This document shows, one piece after another, positions 18,633 to 27,243 of a stretch of 64,000 nt of DNA. The stretch comes from Tildeniella nuda ZEHNDER 1965/U140 (lineage in GTDB: Bacteria; Cyanobacteriota; Cyanobacteriia; Leptolyngbyales; Leptolyngbyaceae). The first letter of the stretch is position 1. Each line of letters opens with the position of its first letter. The DNA is taken from contig JAHHIG010000003.1 of NCBI GenBank assembly GCA_019358895.1, positions 310,001 through 374,000 of the forward strand, read 5' to 3'. The notes under the pieces are model-generated. The model worked only from the letters and a program-made list of their open reading frames with translations. It had not been told where the DNA came from and did not search any database. The translations under genes and the position numbers were made by a program.

Positions 18633-19934
18633 CTTAGTGATGTAGAAAAGTCTTGAAAGTACTGATATGCCGTTGTCTCAATGAGACAAGAAGAGCTTGG
18701 GTAGGGCAGATTATGAGATGCTCAAGTTCCTACACCAAAGACATCTGATGCAACTGCCCCATCTGTATCGTCAGCTAATCAACCAATTGCGTCAATGGGT
18801 TACGCCGCAGGATCAACGCCACCTGCAAAGTGTCAGCGAAGCCGTCGCTGCAATTCTCCAATCTGGCAATGCCAGCCTGAATCGCTGGTTGCCGTTCTTG
18901 AGCCATCGCCCTTGCACGGCTCGGAGTCATCTCGCTCGCCTCGGCTATCTCGTGAGGAATCCGCATATCAATGCGAAAACGTTTTATGCTCCGTTGCTGC
19001 GCCAATTTCTGCAAGCCTTCGTTGGTGCGGACTTATTGCTAACGCTCGATACCAGTGTGCTGTGGGATCAATACTGCCTGATTCAGGTTTGCCTGGTGTG
19101 GGGTGGACGCTCTATCACCTTGGCACAGGTGGTTCTAGAGCATGGCAGTGCGACCGTTGCCTTTGAGGACTATTGTCCGGTCTTGGAACAAGCCTTGAGC
19201 GTGCTGCCTGAACAAAGTCGAGTAACGTTACTTGCAGATCGCGGCTTTGCACACGGCGAGTTGATGCGCTGGTGTGACCGCCAACACTGGAGTTGGTTGA
19301 TTCGGGCAAAACGCGACTTGCAAATCACCTTGCCAACGGGTATCACACAGCCCGTCCATGCCCTGCTGCCGCCCGTCGAGCAAGCCTATCTGTTCCCCAA
19401 CGTCACCGTTCTGGGCGATATTACGGCGCATCTTGCCACTGCCACCTTGTCCAACGCCCACGAGCCTTGGGCGGTTCTGAGCAGTCGTTCGCCTTCGGTA
19501 CAAACCTTTGCCTGCTATGGCAAGCGCTTCGGCGGTATTGAACCCCACTTCAAGGATTACAAGTCCGCTGCCTTTGACATCATTGACTCCCACCTGCGCG
19601 ATGCCACTGCTCTCACCGGACTGTTCTTGTTGTTAGATCTTGCGACCTTCATTGCATTGCTTTTGGGAATCCTACTCGTCCAATCTGGACAACGCCACAC
19701 CCTGGATGCTCACCTAGAGCGCGGGTTGAGTTTTCTGCAACTCGGTTTGCGCTATCTCCAACAGTGCTGCTATCTCGCCAACCCCTTACCCCCTTTGGAG
19801 CCGCTTCCACCTCAAAATCCACCGCCTGCTTGTGCTTCTAGGAGTAAACGAAAGCGCTTAGAGGTTCAGATTCAGTTCTCTCGCATCACTACATTCTCAG
19901 CTTGAGTCTCAAAAAAGTTTTCTACACCACTAAG
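18633..19934 (+). mobile_element. IS4-family insertion sequence, copy 1 (1,302 bp)
   Basis: The boundaries are fixed by comparison with the second copy at 45841-47142, which appears identical throughout. Imperfect terminal inverted repeats begin CTTAGTGATGTAGAAAA at the left and CTTAGTGGTGTAGAAAA (read inward) at the right. One transposase gene fills the element. The left flank is gcccccacg and the right flank gcttttctc, so this copy is not bordered by a matching duplication on its own. Confidence 0.92.
18697..19905 (+). CDS. IS4-family DDE transposase (copy 1)
   Basis: A 402-residue transposase. Probable DDE residues are Asp in LTLDTSVLWD, Asp in LLADRGFAHGEL, and Glu in the YREK-like block YGKRFGGIEPHFKDYK, which places it in the IS4 family. 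The start is TTG at 18697 or, more conventionally, ATG at 18718; nothing decides between them. The gene is intact. The same protein is encoded at 45905-47113. Confidence 0.9.
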   Translation: MGRADYEMLKFLHQRHLMQLPHLYRQLINQLRQWVTPQDQRHLQSVSEAVAAILQSGNASLNRWLPFLSHRPCTARSHLARLGYLVRNPHINAKTFYAPLLRQFLQAFVGADLLLTLDTSVLWDQYCLIQVCLVWGGRSITLAQVVLEHGSATVAFEDYCPVLEQALSVLPEQSRVTLLADRGFAHGELMRWCDRQHWSWLIRAKRDLQITLPTGITQPVHALLPPVEQAYLFPNVTVLGDITAHLATATLSNAHEPWAVLSSRSPSVQTFACYGKRFGGIEPHFKDYKSAAFDIIDSHLRDATALTGLFLLLDLATFIALLLGILLVQSGQRHTLDAHLERGLSFLQLGLRYLQQCCYLANPLPPLEPLPPQNPPPACASRSKRKRLEVQIQFSRITTFSA

Positions 19935-20638
19935 GCTTTTCTCTTTCTGGCTCGTTCACGCATTTGACGGTGGTAGTCCAGCTTGTCCAGCGAAAACCAA
20001 CCAATCAGACCCCTAAGATACTTAAGTAACTCTGTCTGAGAAGAGACATCAATGGTGCTAATAGGACGCAGACCCTCATAATCCGGATCCGTCCAAAACG
20101 CTGTAAATTTTTCGAGGCTCAGTTTTGTCTGGTCTGAAAATAGCGCCGCCTTGGCACGATACTCGACTGGAAGTTGCCGATTCAGGACCAACTGCCGTTC
20201 TCTCCCACCCCGTCGATGATAAGCCGTTGAGGTGCCAGGAAGGGATTGGGGGATTTCCCAGGTCTCCTGCGGTTTTGGCTTGAGATAACCCTGCTCTTTG
20301 CACCACACTAAGAAATGACTGAGGTAATGCTTGTTCGGGCGACACGTCGTCCTAGGTGCGTTGAGCGACTCAAACACCTCTGCTTGCCATGTCAAGACGC
20401 GGTCAATTTCCCAGAGGTCATCTAACTTTACTTGTCTGGCAAAACCCCAGGCCATTTCAGTTTTTTGAGCACTCAACAGTTCGCCTCGCTTCACCTCAAA
20501 GTCAAACCCGAAACCTTTGTAGGGAAGCAGGTAATGAAAGATAGCAGTCCTGAGCTGGACGGCTTTTTTAGGAAAGTCTTTGATGTATTCGAAGTAGGCA
20601 GCATCCAGTGTACTAACTTCATTCAAAGTGGTAGACAT
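19922..20638 (-). pseudogene. N-terminal half of an IS-split tyrosine-recombinase-like gene
   Basis: This 238-codon frame runs from 20638 into the IS end; only the last few residues and the stop at 19922 come from IS sequence. Removing the IS and one 9-bp duplication joins it in frame to the minus-strand frame at 45831-44151 (2,385 bases in all, 795 codons with stop). The N-terminal region is helical and resembles a recombinase core-binding domain (HYLSHFLVWCKEQGYL). The separated fragment has no catalytic residues and is probably inactive. The protein likely served plasmid integration or multimer resolution. Confidence 0.8.
19935..19943. repeat. Target-site duplication B, right of IS copy 1
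   Basis: gcttttctc abuts the right end of IS copy 1 and lies inside the recombinase reading frame. The same nine bases sit at 45832-45840, left of IS copy 2. Confidence 0.85.
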
Positions 20639-20764
20639 AGCAGTTCTGATGTACTACCAACACTATACAACAAAACCTGGGCTTGTTTTTGTTGGAACAG
20701 ATGGGTAGCCAGGAACAAGGAACTCGCTACAACCCCTTTCTGGAGGCATTTGAGGCTTTCGTTG

Positions 20765-20793
20765 ATATAACGCTGTATAACATCGCGTTATAT
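20765..20793. promoter_or_regulatory. Inverted repeat between recombinase and parD
   Basis: ATATAACGC and GCGTTATAT, nine-base perfect arms 11 bases apart, lie in the divergent region upstream of the recombinase start (20638) and of the parD-like gene. It could be an operator or part of the recombination site of the tyrosine recombinase. Confidence 0.45.
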
Positions 20794-20844
20794 GGTCTTA
20801 TATCAAGCATATGCAGCTAATTTTGCCTGTTTTAGTTACTTTTA

Positions 20845-20868
20845 AGCGTAGAAACAGCGTTCTACGCT
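20845..20868. promoter_or_regulatory. Second inverted repeat upstream of parD
   Basis: AGCGTAGAA and TTCTACGCT, nine-base perfect arms with a 6-base loop, are followed by cttttactg. It could be a weak terminator or an antitoxin operator; it sits about 100 bases before the parD-like start. Confidence 0.4.
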
Positions 20869-20969
20869 CTTTTACTGCTGTTTCCTCCCTACTTGAGGAA
20901 CAAAGCTTGAAATTGCCATTCATTGGTGGTGATAGTTAATAACAATAGTTGTTACTTGCTGTTATTGAG

Positions 20970-21209
20970 GTGACATTGGAACATTACATTCAGGAGAAGG
21001 TTTCTAGCGGACTCTATTACTCCGCTAGCGAGGTCGTGCGCGAGAGACTACGGTTAATGAAGGAGCGGGAGCAACTGCAGCAGATTCGGTTACAGGAACT
21101 GCGGCAAGATATCCAGGCAGGTCTGGACAGTGGTGAGCCAACACCCTTGCATATGCAAGCAGTGAAAGAGAAAGCGCGGCAGCGCCGTCGGCAGAGGCAA
21201 CCGCAGTAA
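20970..21209 (+). CDS. parD: ParD-type antitoxin (module 1)
   Basis: About 79 residues from a GTG at 20970; a TTG at 20949 is also in frame but would add an unusual hydrophobic leader. The N-terminal ribbon-helix-helix region (VTLEHYIQEKVSSGLYYSASEVVRERLRL) is the ParD DNA-binding domain and the C-terminal tail is the toxin-binding part. It closely resembles the second antitoxin at 27586-27855. The toxin frame overlaps its stop. In such modules the antitoxin represses its own promoter. Confidence 0.8.
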   Translation: MTLEHYIQEKVSSGLYYSASEVVRERLRLMKEREQLQQIRLQELRQDIQAGLDSGEPTPLHMQAVKEKARQRRRQRQPQ

Positions 21210-21454
21210 TGGCGATCTTCGTTAAGCGCCCTCGTGCTGAGTTAGACTTACTGGATCTTTGGGATTACATCGCAGACGACAGCTTTGATCGTGCCGATGA
21301 GTTCCTAGACCGGATTGAGGGCAAACTGCAAACATTGGACCCGCGTGCGCATTTGAACAGAAAGTTACGGTTTCGCTTGAAACCTCTGCTGTGTAGGAAT
21401 TTGGAACCTGGAACGATTCATGAAAAAAGGGCTATTTGCTTGAGACCTTTATAG
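21209..21454 (+). pseudogene. parE: ParE-type toxin, C-terminally truncated
   Basis: The first 45 residues match ParE toxins (RAELDLLDLWDYIADDSFDRADEFLDRI in pieces), aligning with the intact toxin at 27861-28163. After KLQTL the sequence diverges completely and lacks the conserved GLRSFPYGNYLIFY core and terminal strand that carry toxicity. So the toxin is broken by a deletion or rearrangement, and the antitoxin is probably orphaned. Confidence 0.75.
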
Positions 21455-21472
21455 TACAGAGGTCTCAAGCAA
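21434..21472. terminator. Strong hairpin at the end of broken parE
   Basis: Perfect 14-base arms (TTTGCTTGAGACCT and its complement) enclose an 11-base loop. Read on the minus strand it is followed by cccttttttc, like a rho-independent terminator; on the plus strand it ends the toxin remnant. Confidence 0.55.
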
Positions 21473-21751
21473 AGCAATTGATGAGTTTCTTTTATGACAC
21501 CAAAACTACTGCTCACGACGGTTGGCCCACTTTTGGACTAAATGACACGCAAAAAGCTGCTTTTCATGGGATTTGAGCCCTTTGAGTCGAGCGAAACCCC
21601 TATTTTTGCGTTGGTCTTCTGCGTGCCGGGCAACTAAATACAAAGAAAGTGAGCATTAGTAGAAGTTATCGAATTGACTTCATTTTGATGAAATAGCTCA
21701 CTTTTACATGAATCGTTGCCAGACCCCACTTAGTTTGACCCGACCCGAAAA

Positions 21752-21772
21752 AAGCCTCCCGTCGGGAGGCTT
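21752..21772 (-). terminator. Rho-independent terminator
   Basis: AAGCCTCCC and GGGAGGCTT with a 3-base loop, followed on the minus strand by a T run. It lies about 65 bases past the stop of the minus-strand gene at 21838-22110 and probably ends its transcript. The 280 bases to its left hold no supported gene. Confidence 0.75.
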
Positions 21773-21837
21773 ATGAGATTAGCTGACCTGGGCGTGTGAG
21801 GCACAAGAGAAAGTCCTTCAAGAAACAAGACCGCACC

Positions 21838-22110
21838 TTATCTCGCTGCCATTTCCCTTTGATGCCGATCAAGCACTGCTACAAGCGCTTCTCGATGCTC
21901 TGGAGCAACGTCCTTAAGAAAGCGAGGATCATGCCTAAAGAGATCGATGAAGTACCCGCGAAATTCAGAACCACCTTGTCCATTAATTAGCTGAACTGCA
22001 ATATCGGTCATAGAATGATCGAGACTGTCACCCTTATACTCAGTGGAAGCGGTAGATGTAGATGCATGAAGTCTGGGACTAGGATTTCGGCGAAAAAACT
22101 TGAACATCAC
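21838..22110 (-). CDS. Small hypothetical protein
   Basis: A 90-residue protein of unknown family, basic at the N-terminus (MFKFFRRNPSPR) with a helical C-terminal half. It is monocistronic, with the terminator at 21752-21772 after it, which supports a real gene. No membrane segment or motif is visible. Confidence 0.5.
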   Translation of the reverse strand: MMFKFFRRNPSPRLHASTSTASTEYKGDSLDHSMTDIAVQLINGQGGSEFRGYFIDLFRHDPRFLKDVAPEHREALVAVLDRHQREMAAR

Positions 22111-22233
22111 GAGTCACCTATTTAGTACAAAAGAACTACTCTAGTTTTACAGAAAATCGCGTCCTTTCCCGGAATCGCCTTAGGATGTCGTAACATTGGG
22201 TAGATTTCATAAGCTCTATCAGGCATAGCCCTT

Positions 22234-22923
22234 ATGGTTCAGAGTTCTCCTAGCTGGTCCACGATTGTTGTAGGTGGCGGTGGAATACTTGGTGCGCTAC
22301 TTACCGTAGTAACACTGGTAACAAAAGGGATCGTTGACAAAAAAGAGGTGCAAATTGGCTACCTCACTCAACGCAACTCCAAGCTGGAAACAGAGATTCA
22401 AGAAGAAAGGCAGAAATCTCAACGCTTAGTTACTGACTTTTCTGAACGGCTTCGGAATATAGATGCAGGTCGGTTGAGTCCAGAGGATGCAGTCCACCTC
22501 AGAGAAATATTCAATCTTATTAAAGGATTTGAAAATCTACAGCAAGGTTTTAGCGACTGTAAGCGAGCCGCGGAGTGGCTGGATATTCGCAGCAAAGCTT
22601 GGGTTCAACAAGCCTGTGAATATGCAACCCAAAAATATTCTGGCTTGCTTCCTCGTGGCAAGGTAAAGCCTTTTAAGGATGACCTAACTCTGTACCTAAC
22701 TTGGGTGCATACGTGTCTGAGTAAGCATGGTCACACAGACAACACACCACTTTCTGACTTCGTAAAAGCGCCTGTTATTGCATCCCCACATCCTTATATG
22801 GCAGCAATAAGCCATCTCCTTGACAAGGAAGATTGGGGAGAACTTACTCCAGACCAGATAGCATACTTACGAGAAGTGCTAATTCGGTTGAGAGAGCGGA
22901 TTGGGGAATCCTTTGGAAACTAG
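22234..22923 (+). CDS. Hypothetical membrane-anchored coiled-coil protein
   Basis: A 229-residue protein with one N-terminal glycine-rich transmembrane segment (about residues 10-30), then a coiled coil (about 40-75, KLETEIQEERQKSQRLV), then a helical domain with no known motif. I do not recognise the family. Its stop overlaps the stop region of the small minus-strand gene at 22920-23069 by 4 bases. Confidence 0.6.
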   Translation: MVQSSPSWSTIVVGGGGILGALLTVVTLVTKGIVDKKEVQIGYLTQRNSKLETEIQEERQKSQRLVTDFSERLRNIDAGRLSPEDAVHLREIFNLIKGFENLQQGFSDCKRAAEWLDIRSKAWVQQACEYATQKYSGLLPRGKVKPFKDDLTLYLTWVHTCLSKHGHTDNTPLSDFVKAPVIASPHPYMAAISHLLDKEDWGELTPDQIAYLREVLIRLRERIGESFGN

Positions 22924-23069
22924 CAGTTGAAATGCTTTGAGAGTATCGCTACCGCATCAAGTAAAGCTTTCTTCTCCTGTTGAGAAATAGAAAGGGATTG
23001 CACATGTCCTTTTATCGCTGTTATGTACTGGCAGGCTTTTTCTCCGGGAAGAGTTACTCTTTGTGCCAT
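22920..23069 (-). CDS. Small hypothetical protein (49 aa)
   Basis: A short minus-strand frame starting ATG at 23069 with a good ribosome site (AGGAGAAAG, about 3-9 bases upstream) and ending at 22920. The protein is a compact helical peptide (EKACQYITAIKGHVQSLSIS). It is convergent with the 229-residue gene. The ribosome site and codon composition are the support; no family is recognised. Confidence 0.55.
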   Translation of the reverse strand: MAQRVTLPGEKACQYITAIKGHVQSLSISQQEKKALLDAVAILSKHFNC

Positions 23070-23250
23070 TGCTTTCTCCTAATTATGAACAAGCTTTCTA
23101 GATCGTTCTTTCAGAGAAAATTCTTACGATCAGCACAATCAGAAGAAAGTTTTTATTCAGTAAAAGGTGTGAGACTACACCATTACTCCTCACCCGTCCC
23201 CAACACCAGCAGTTTGATCCGCGCCATCTGAGATCGCAACCTGGGATATG

Positions 23251-23292
23251 GATGCAGTCGAGTAGGGCAGTGATGTCCTACTCGACTGCATC
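23251..23292. terminator. Long perfect hairpin
   Basis: GATGCAGTCGAGTAGG and its exact complement, 16-base arms, enclose a 10-base loop. No T run follows on either side, so it may be a terminator, an RNA processing element or the fold of a small RNA. It is the only structured element in the gap between 23,070 and 23,382. Confidence 0.5.
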
Positions 23293-23382
23293 ACGATGCT
23301 TACTAGGAGTTTTATCCGGGTAAAACTGTTCTAGGCTGTATAGAGAATAATCCTTTCCGCCCAAGTTCCCAGGTATCCTTAG

Positions 23383-24204
23383 ATGACTCAGCAAAGCCCT
23401 CTAGAACTTGCAAAGCAGGGCAACCCAAAGGCTATCGCTTTTTTAATTAACCGATCTCTCCAGCCTAAAGGGATCACCGCAAAGGTATCTCTAAAAGATC
23501 ATTGCTTACAGGTCATGCTTGAATCGACCCACATACCAGCTCAGCAAGCCTTAGTTTCCTACGTTCGTAAAGGTGTAGTAAGTCTAGGGATTACTGACCT
23601 TGAGAGGCTAAAAGTTTATGGACGGCAGACAGGAGAGGATTTTCCAGCTTGGACTCAAGAGCTTGAGCTAATTGCAAAGCCTGTTTTGGAACTGCCTCAA
23701 ACGAATTCTTATAGTTCCTCAAGCTCCTCTAATGCCCAGCAACCTATTCCAAAAACAGAAGCTAAGAACACTGGTCTGAAGACTGATCCCATTGGTGACA
23801 CAGGAAAGAAGCCAACGATGAAAGCCTTTAGGCTAGATATGGGAGTAGGAACACCCCAAACAAAAGAGCAGCAGAGAATTGCAAAATCGAAAGCATATGA
23901 ATTTGGTATTTCAGGAGCAATAATTGGGCTACTTATCTCGCTTCCCTCTGTCTGGGCAGCATTTCAAATGCTTCAAATAAGTGGGGGAGGGGATTTTGTA
24001 CTGATATACGTTATCGGTATTGGTGTTGCAGTTCTGATTGGCTATCTCTCAGGATTTGGACAAGGCTTCAAGCAGTTTAGTGTCAACTGCCCCAAATGTA
24101 ATCATAAATTTTCTCTTCAAGATCCGGGCGGTGATTGTCCTGCTTGCGGAACAGGTCTTTATATTGATGAGCATGGGGATTGCAATCAGAAACTTCAGCA
24201 TTAA
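23383..24204 (+). CDS. Membrane protein with cyanobacterial N-terminal domain and C-terminal zinc ribbon
   Basis: A 273-residue protein. The N-terminal region (about 1-95, ELAKQGNPKAIAFLINRSLQ) is a domain I know from many cyanobacterial kinases and membrane proteins. A Ser/Pro-rich linker, two transmembrane segments (about 175-200 and 205-228) and a zinc ribbon (CPKC then CPAC, about 240-262) follow. The topology suggests a sensor or scaffold; the specific role is unknown. No operon partner is seen. Confidence 0.6.
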   Translation: MTQQSPLELAKQGNPKAIAFLINRSLQPKGITAKVSLKDHCLQVMLESTHIPAQQALVSYVRKGVVSLGITDLERLKVYGRQTGEDFPAWTQELELIAKPVLELPQTNSYSSSSSSNAQQPIPKTEAKNTGLKTDPIGDTGKKPTMKAFRLDMGVGTPQTKEQQRIAKSKAYEFGISGAIIGLLISLPSVWAAFQMLQISGGGDFVLIYVIGIGVAVLIGYLSGFGQGFKQFSVNCPKCNHKFSLQDPGGDCPACGTGLYIDEHGDCNQKLQH

Positions 24205-24329
24205 AGTTTGCTAAGTTCACAATCTTACATAATGGATCTTTAGTTGAATAGCACTAACATAAGGTCAAAACTGGCACAACAGAATACGAGTTTTCAGGAA
24301 CTTCATTAAGCTTATAAGAATTTGTTGTA

Positions 24330-25022
24330 TTAGAATCGACGCTTGCTAAAAGACCGAATAAGTTTTCTGACAATTCCATAAACATGAAATACAGCATCAT
24401 CTGTGATCTCAGTCCGTTCTAGTTTTTCGTTGTGAGGAACTAGAAAAGATTGATCACCGACACTATGAAACTCTTTAATTGTGACTTTCCCATCAATTGA
24501 AGCCACAATCAGATCACCATAATTTGGTATTCTCATCGGGTAGTTTATGACTTCAACCACCAATTCATCTCCAGGGTAAATACCAGCTTCAATCATCGAC
24601 TCTCCCATAACTGAGAGAAAAATAGTTACATCTGGATCTCCAAACTCTTGCAATAGGTCTACTTCCTCATAGGTACTCTCATCAAAGTCACTAGACAAAG
24701 GAACAAGATCAAGTGTTGCAGCAACCGGAATCATATGCTTTCGGTACATAGAAGAAATCTGCTTTGCTTTTTTCTTAGGCTTTGAGAAACGCATAATCTC
24801 TAATTCTTGTGCTCGTAAAAGCTTAAGTAGCGAAGGTAAACTCTTCGCTAGCCAAGGAAAGTCTTGTTCAATTCCTTGGAGATGTAAATCGACATCTACA
24901 ATGCCTTGACGCTGCTCATCACTAACTAAGTGTTCTGGCAAACGAAGAACATCAGTTTTAACTTGAAATAAACCCGAACCCAGTTTACGTCCGGAACCAT
25001 TGCGCTTTCCCCCACGAGGCAT
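24330..25022 (-). CDS. LexA/UmuD-like S24 peptidase
   Basis: A 230-residue protein. The C-terminal half carries the S24 serine-lysine dyad: Ser in VMGESMIEAGIYPGDELVV and Lys in DGKVTIKEFH. The N-terminal part is basic (MPRGGKRNGSGRK), like an AT-hook rather than a LexA winged helix. UmuD-type proteins and phage/plasmid repressors self-cleave in response to RecA filaments; no umuC follows here. On this element it most likely acts as a damage-responsive regulator. The target is unknown. Confidence 0.72.
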   Translation of the reverse strand: MPRGGKRNGSGRKLGSGLFQVKTDVLRLPEHLVSDEQRQGIVDVDLHLQGIEQDFPWLAKSLPSLLKLLRAQELEIMRFSKPKKKAKQISSMYRKHMIPVAATLDLVPLSSDFDESTYEEVDLLQEFGDPDVTIFLSVMGESMIEAGIYPGDELVVEVINYPMRIPNYGDLIVASIDGKVTIKEFHSVGDQSFLVPHNEKLERTEITDDAVFHVYGIVRKLIRSFSKRRF

Positions 25023-25122
25023 TGATTCGCTGCTCCTTGAATGTTGATCCGACTATAGCTGCAAGCAAAACCGAATGGTGCTGCTAGGCTTCTGAAACCA
25101 TTACGCATAGCAGCACCACTAT

Positions 25123-25275
25123 TTAGCTAATCGACTGAACTTTCACTGGCTTACAGTTCACATCACTCTGCGTGGGAAGAGAAGGATGCGCTTGTTTAGG
25201 TACTAGCCCCGAACCAAATAGCAGGGTCAAGTACAACGTTACTAAGAGCGATCGCTCACTAAGATTCTTAAGCAT
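25123..25275 (-). CDS. Small secreted-type peptide (50 aa)
   Basis: A short frame with ATG at 25275 and a strong ribosome site (GGAGG, 8 bases upstream). Its N-terminus is signal-peptide-like: MLKNLSER, then a hydrophobic core SLLVTLYLTLLFGSGL. It lies upstream of the S24 gene on the same strand, about 100 bases apart, so they may share a transcript. No family is recognised. Confidence 0.5.
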   Translation of the reverse strand: MLKNLSERSLLVTLYLTLLFGSGLVPKQAHPSLPTQSDVNCKPVKVQSIS

Positions 25276-26139
25276 TTGATTTGCCTCCTTTGTTACTAAT
25301 AGCGTGGTGATGACAAATACCCCAAGAATTGGCAGGTTATGAGGTATTCATCATCCAGATAGTAGTACAAATGAACCATTGCGTCAATATATACGTACCA
25401 TAAGAACGCAAGTTGATTGTTTTTTATCTGGCTGATTTTCGTACATTTTTCAAACATTTTCAAAGCATTATTGTGAAGATGGTTTTTGATTTTTGTACGT
25501 ATATCAAAACACTTCTGTCATAACGATTGAAAACCGTACAAAAATCATATACTATGTGGCAGTAGCGTTTATGTTTTGCCTCCAAGTAACAAAGCGTTGT
25601 GTTTGTGGGATTGTGTAACCTGATGTGCCCTTGGCAGGTGATCACACAGGTTTTCCCCTTGTTTAAAGCCTCGGTAGTAAATTACTACCGAGGCTTTAAA
25701 CTTATTCAAGCCGCGATGAGGGTTGTAAGTGTCAAGCCTCTATCGCCTTCTCACTGAGATCCGAGTAGCATGAGACCCAAAACGTACGCTAAGCATTACT
25801 GTTTTTCTGTACCAATTAGACCTGTCTGGCAAGAAGAGGCTGAAACCCTTGATCTACCGTTCTAATTGCCTGTACCAATGAGCCCTTAGTCTGATTGGTA
25901 ATGTCTGAGCGTTGCTAGAGTCGCTTGGCTACGTACGATCGCTGCTACACCCGTCACCACTGGAGCACTCTCTACTGCGGGTCTGACGTGAAACAGTGTG
26001 GCTGAAAGCACCCACGGCTGTGGTTGTGTCTTCTACTGTAATTTGTGTTGAGCGGTCACGCTCCGATTGCGGCGGCTCCAGTATTCTGTGGTTACTGACC
26101 GCTTACAATGAGACCGCCGTGCCAATATCCTAGCGACCT
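25276..26139. other. Long intergenic region, AT-rich at its left
   Basis: No gene is supported. From about 25,360 to 25,560 it is AT-rich with several GTAC-centred words (for example near 25396, 25439, 25495 and 25532), possible binding sites for the S24 regulator. A 19-base perfect palindrome lies at 25661-25701. The rest to 26,139 holds nothing recognised. Confidence 0.4.
25661..25701. repeat. Perfect 19-base inverted repeat
   Basis: GTTTAAAGCCTCGGTAGTA and its exact complement are separated by three bases (aat). It could form a cruciform or act as a bidirectional terminator; it is far from any gene, which is unusual for a terminator. Confidence 0.6.
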
Positions 26140-26958
26140 GTGAAGACGGATACGTTGTTTTATCGCTTGTTTAAGGACCGCCCTGACTTAGTGTTTCAAC
26201 TCCTTGGCGAGACCACTCCCCCTGCAGGCACTTATGCGTTTGGTTCTCAGGAGGTGAAGCAGCTTGCCTTCCGGATTGATGGCGTCCTCAACCCCTCACC
26301 TGATGCTTCCGGCTTACCTATTGTTTTTGTCGAGGTGCAGGGCTATCGTGATCAGAAAAAGATTCTCTATCACAGCTTCTTTGCTGAAATCTTCCTGTAC
26401 TTGCGTGATTACCAGCCGGTGCAGGACTGGCTCGGCATCCTGATCTTCACTCAGCGTAACCTTGACCCACAGTTACCCCTTCACTTTCAAGACTATGCCA
26501 GTAGTGCCCGCTTCCAGCGCGTTTATTTGGATGAGTTACCAGCCGACCTGACTGAGCAATCGTTGGAGCTGAGTGTACTGCAACTCATTGGTTTGGATGA
26601 TGCTGTAGCTCCAGAGCGGGCAAGACAGCTAGTTGAACGAGCGCGAGGCGAGGTTACGGATGGCGCAGAGCGTGAGCGAGTCGTAGAATTAGTGTTAACG
26701 ACACTAGTGTATAAGTTTCCAACCCTTGAGCGGGAGGTAATCAGACAAATGCTGGGATTAGATGAACTGAAGCAGACCCGCTTCTATCAAGAGATTGCAG
26801 AGGAAGAACGGTTAGAAGGACGTGAAGAAGTCTTTGCGCTTGTCATTCCTGGCTTTCTTGAACAAGGGCTAACGGTTGAGCAGATTGCTGAGAAGCTGAG
26901 GACGAATGTGGCGACGGTTGAACGCATTGTCCAGTGGCAGCAAAAAGCACAGGATTGA
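26140..26958 (+). CDS. Rpn-family/DUF2887 PD-(D/E)XK nuclease
   Basis: A 272-residue protein from a GTG start (KTDTLFYRLFKDRPDLVFQLL). The nuclease core is visible: Asp47 in FRIDGVL and Glu65-x-Gln67 in IVFVEVQGYRD. This is the family of recombination-promoting nucleases/putative transposases abundant in cyanobacteria. The C-terminal tail (TRFYQEIAEEERLEGREEV then GLTVEQIAEKL) is a helical segment of a kind common in this family, and it is duplicated downstream. Confidence 0.78.
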   Translation: MKTDTLFYRLFKDRPDLVFQLLGETTPPAGTYAFGSQEVKQLAFRIDGVLNPSPDASGLPIVFVEVQGYRDQKKILYHSFFAEIFLYLRDYQPVQDWLGILIFTQRNLDPQLPLHFQDYASSARFQRVYLDELPADLTEQSLELSVLQLIGLDDAVAPERARQLVERARGEVTDGAERERVVELVLTTLVYKFPTLEREVIRQMLGLDELKQTRFYQEIAEEERLEGREEVFALVIPGFLEQGLTVEQIAEKLRTNVATVERIVQWQQKAQD

Positions 26959-26962
26959 GCTT

Positions 26963-27199
26963 ATGTTTGGTCTCTTTGAACCAGGCGACCTGAAGCACAC
27001 CCGCTTCTACCAGGAGATCAAGGAAGAAGTGATGGCAGAGGAACGCGAGCGTTTGCTGCTGCTGATTGTCTCTGTTTTCCTCAAACACGGGGTAACGGTT
27101 GAGCAGATTGCGGTGAAATTAGAGACTGACGTGGCAACGATCAAGCGGATTAAGCTGCAACAAGAGCAGAGCGCCCTACTGAACGAGCTAAAAGCTTAA
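26963..27199 (+). pseudogene. Tandem duplicate of the Rpn C-terminal tail
   Basis: A 78-residue frame from the ATG at 26963 repeats the tail of the preceding Rpn protein (DLKHTRFYQEIKEEVMAEER, then VTVEQIAVKLETDVATIKRI). It lacks the nuclease domain. It starts 5 bases after the Rpn stop. It is probably left over from a second Rpn gene deleted down to its tail, or an intragenic duplication. Confidence 0.65.
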
Positions 27200-27243
27200 T
27201 CGCACGCGGCAATAACGCAATTAATAACGAAATCAACAAAGGT

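Noticed and set aside
23160-23235. A short coding-like tail on the minus strand (SQMARIKLLVLGTGEE)
   Set aside because: Only about 25 residues are readable and no family or start is visible; too little to call a pseudogene.
25364-25377. A LexA-box-like sequence
   Set aside because: One mismatch in the conserved half-site and no repeat of it near a SOS gene; kept only as a hint in the S24 finding.
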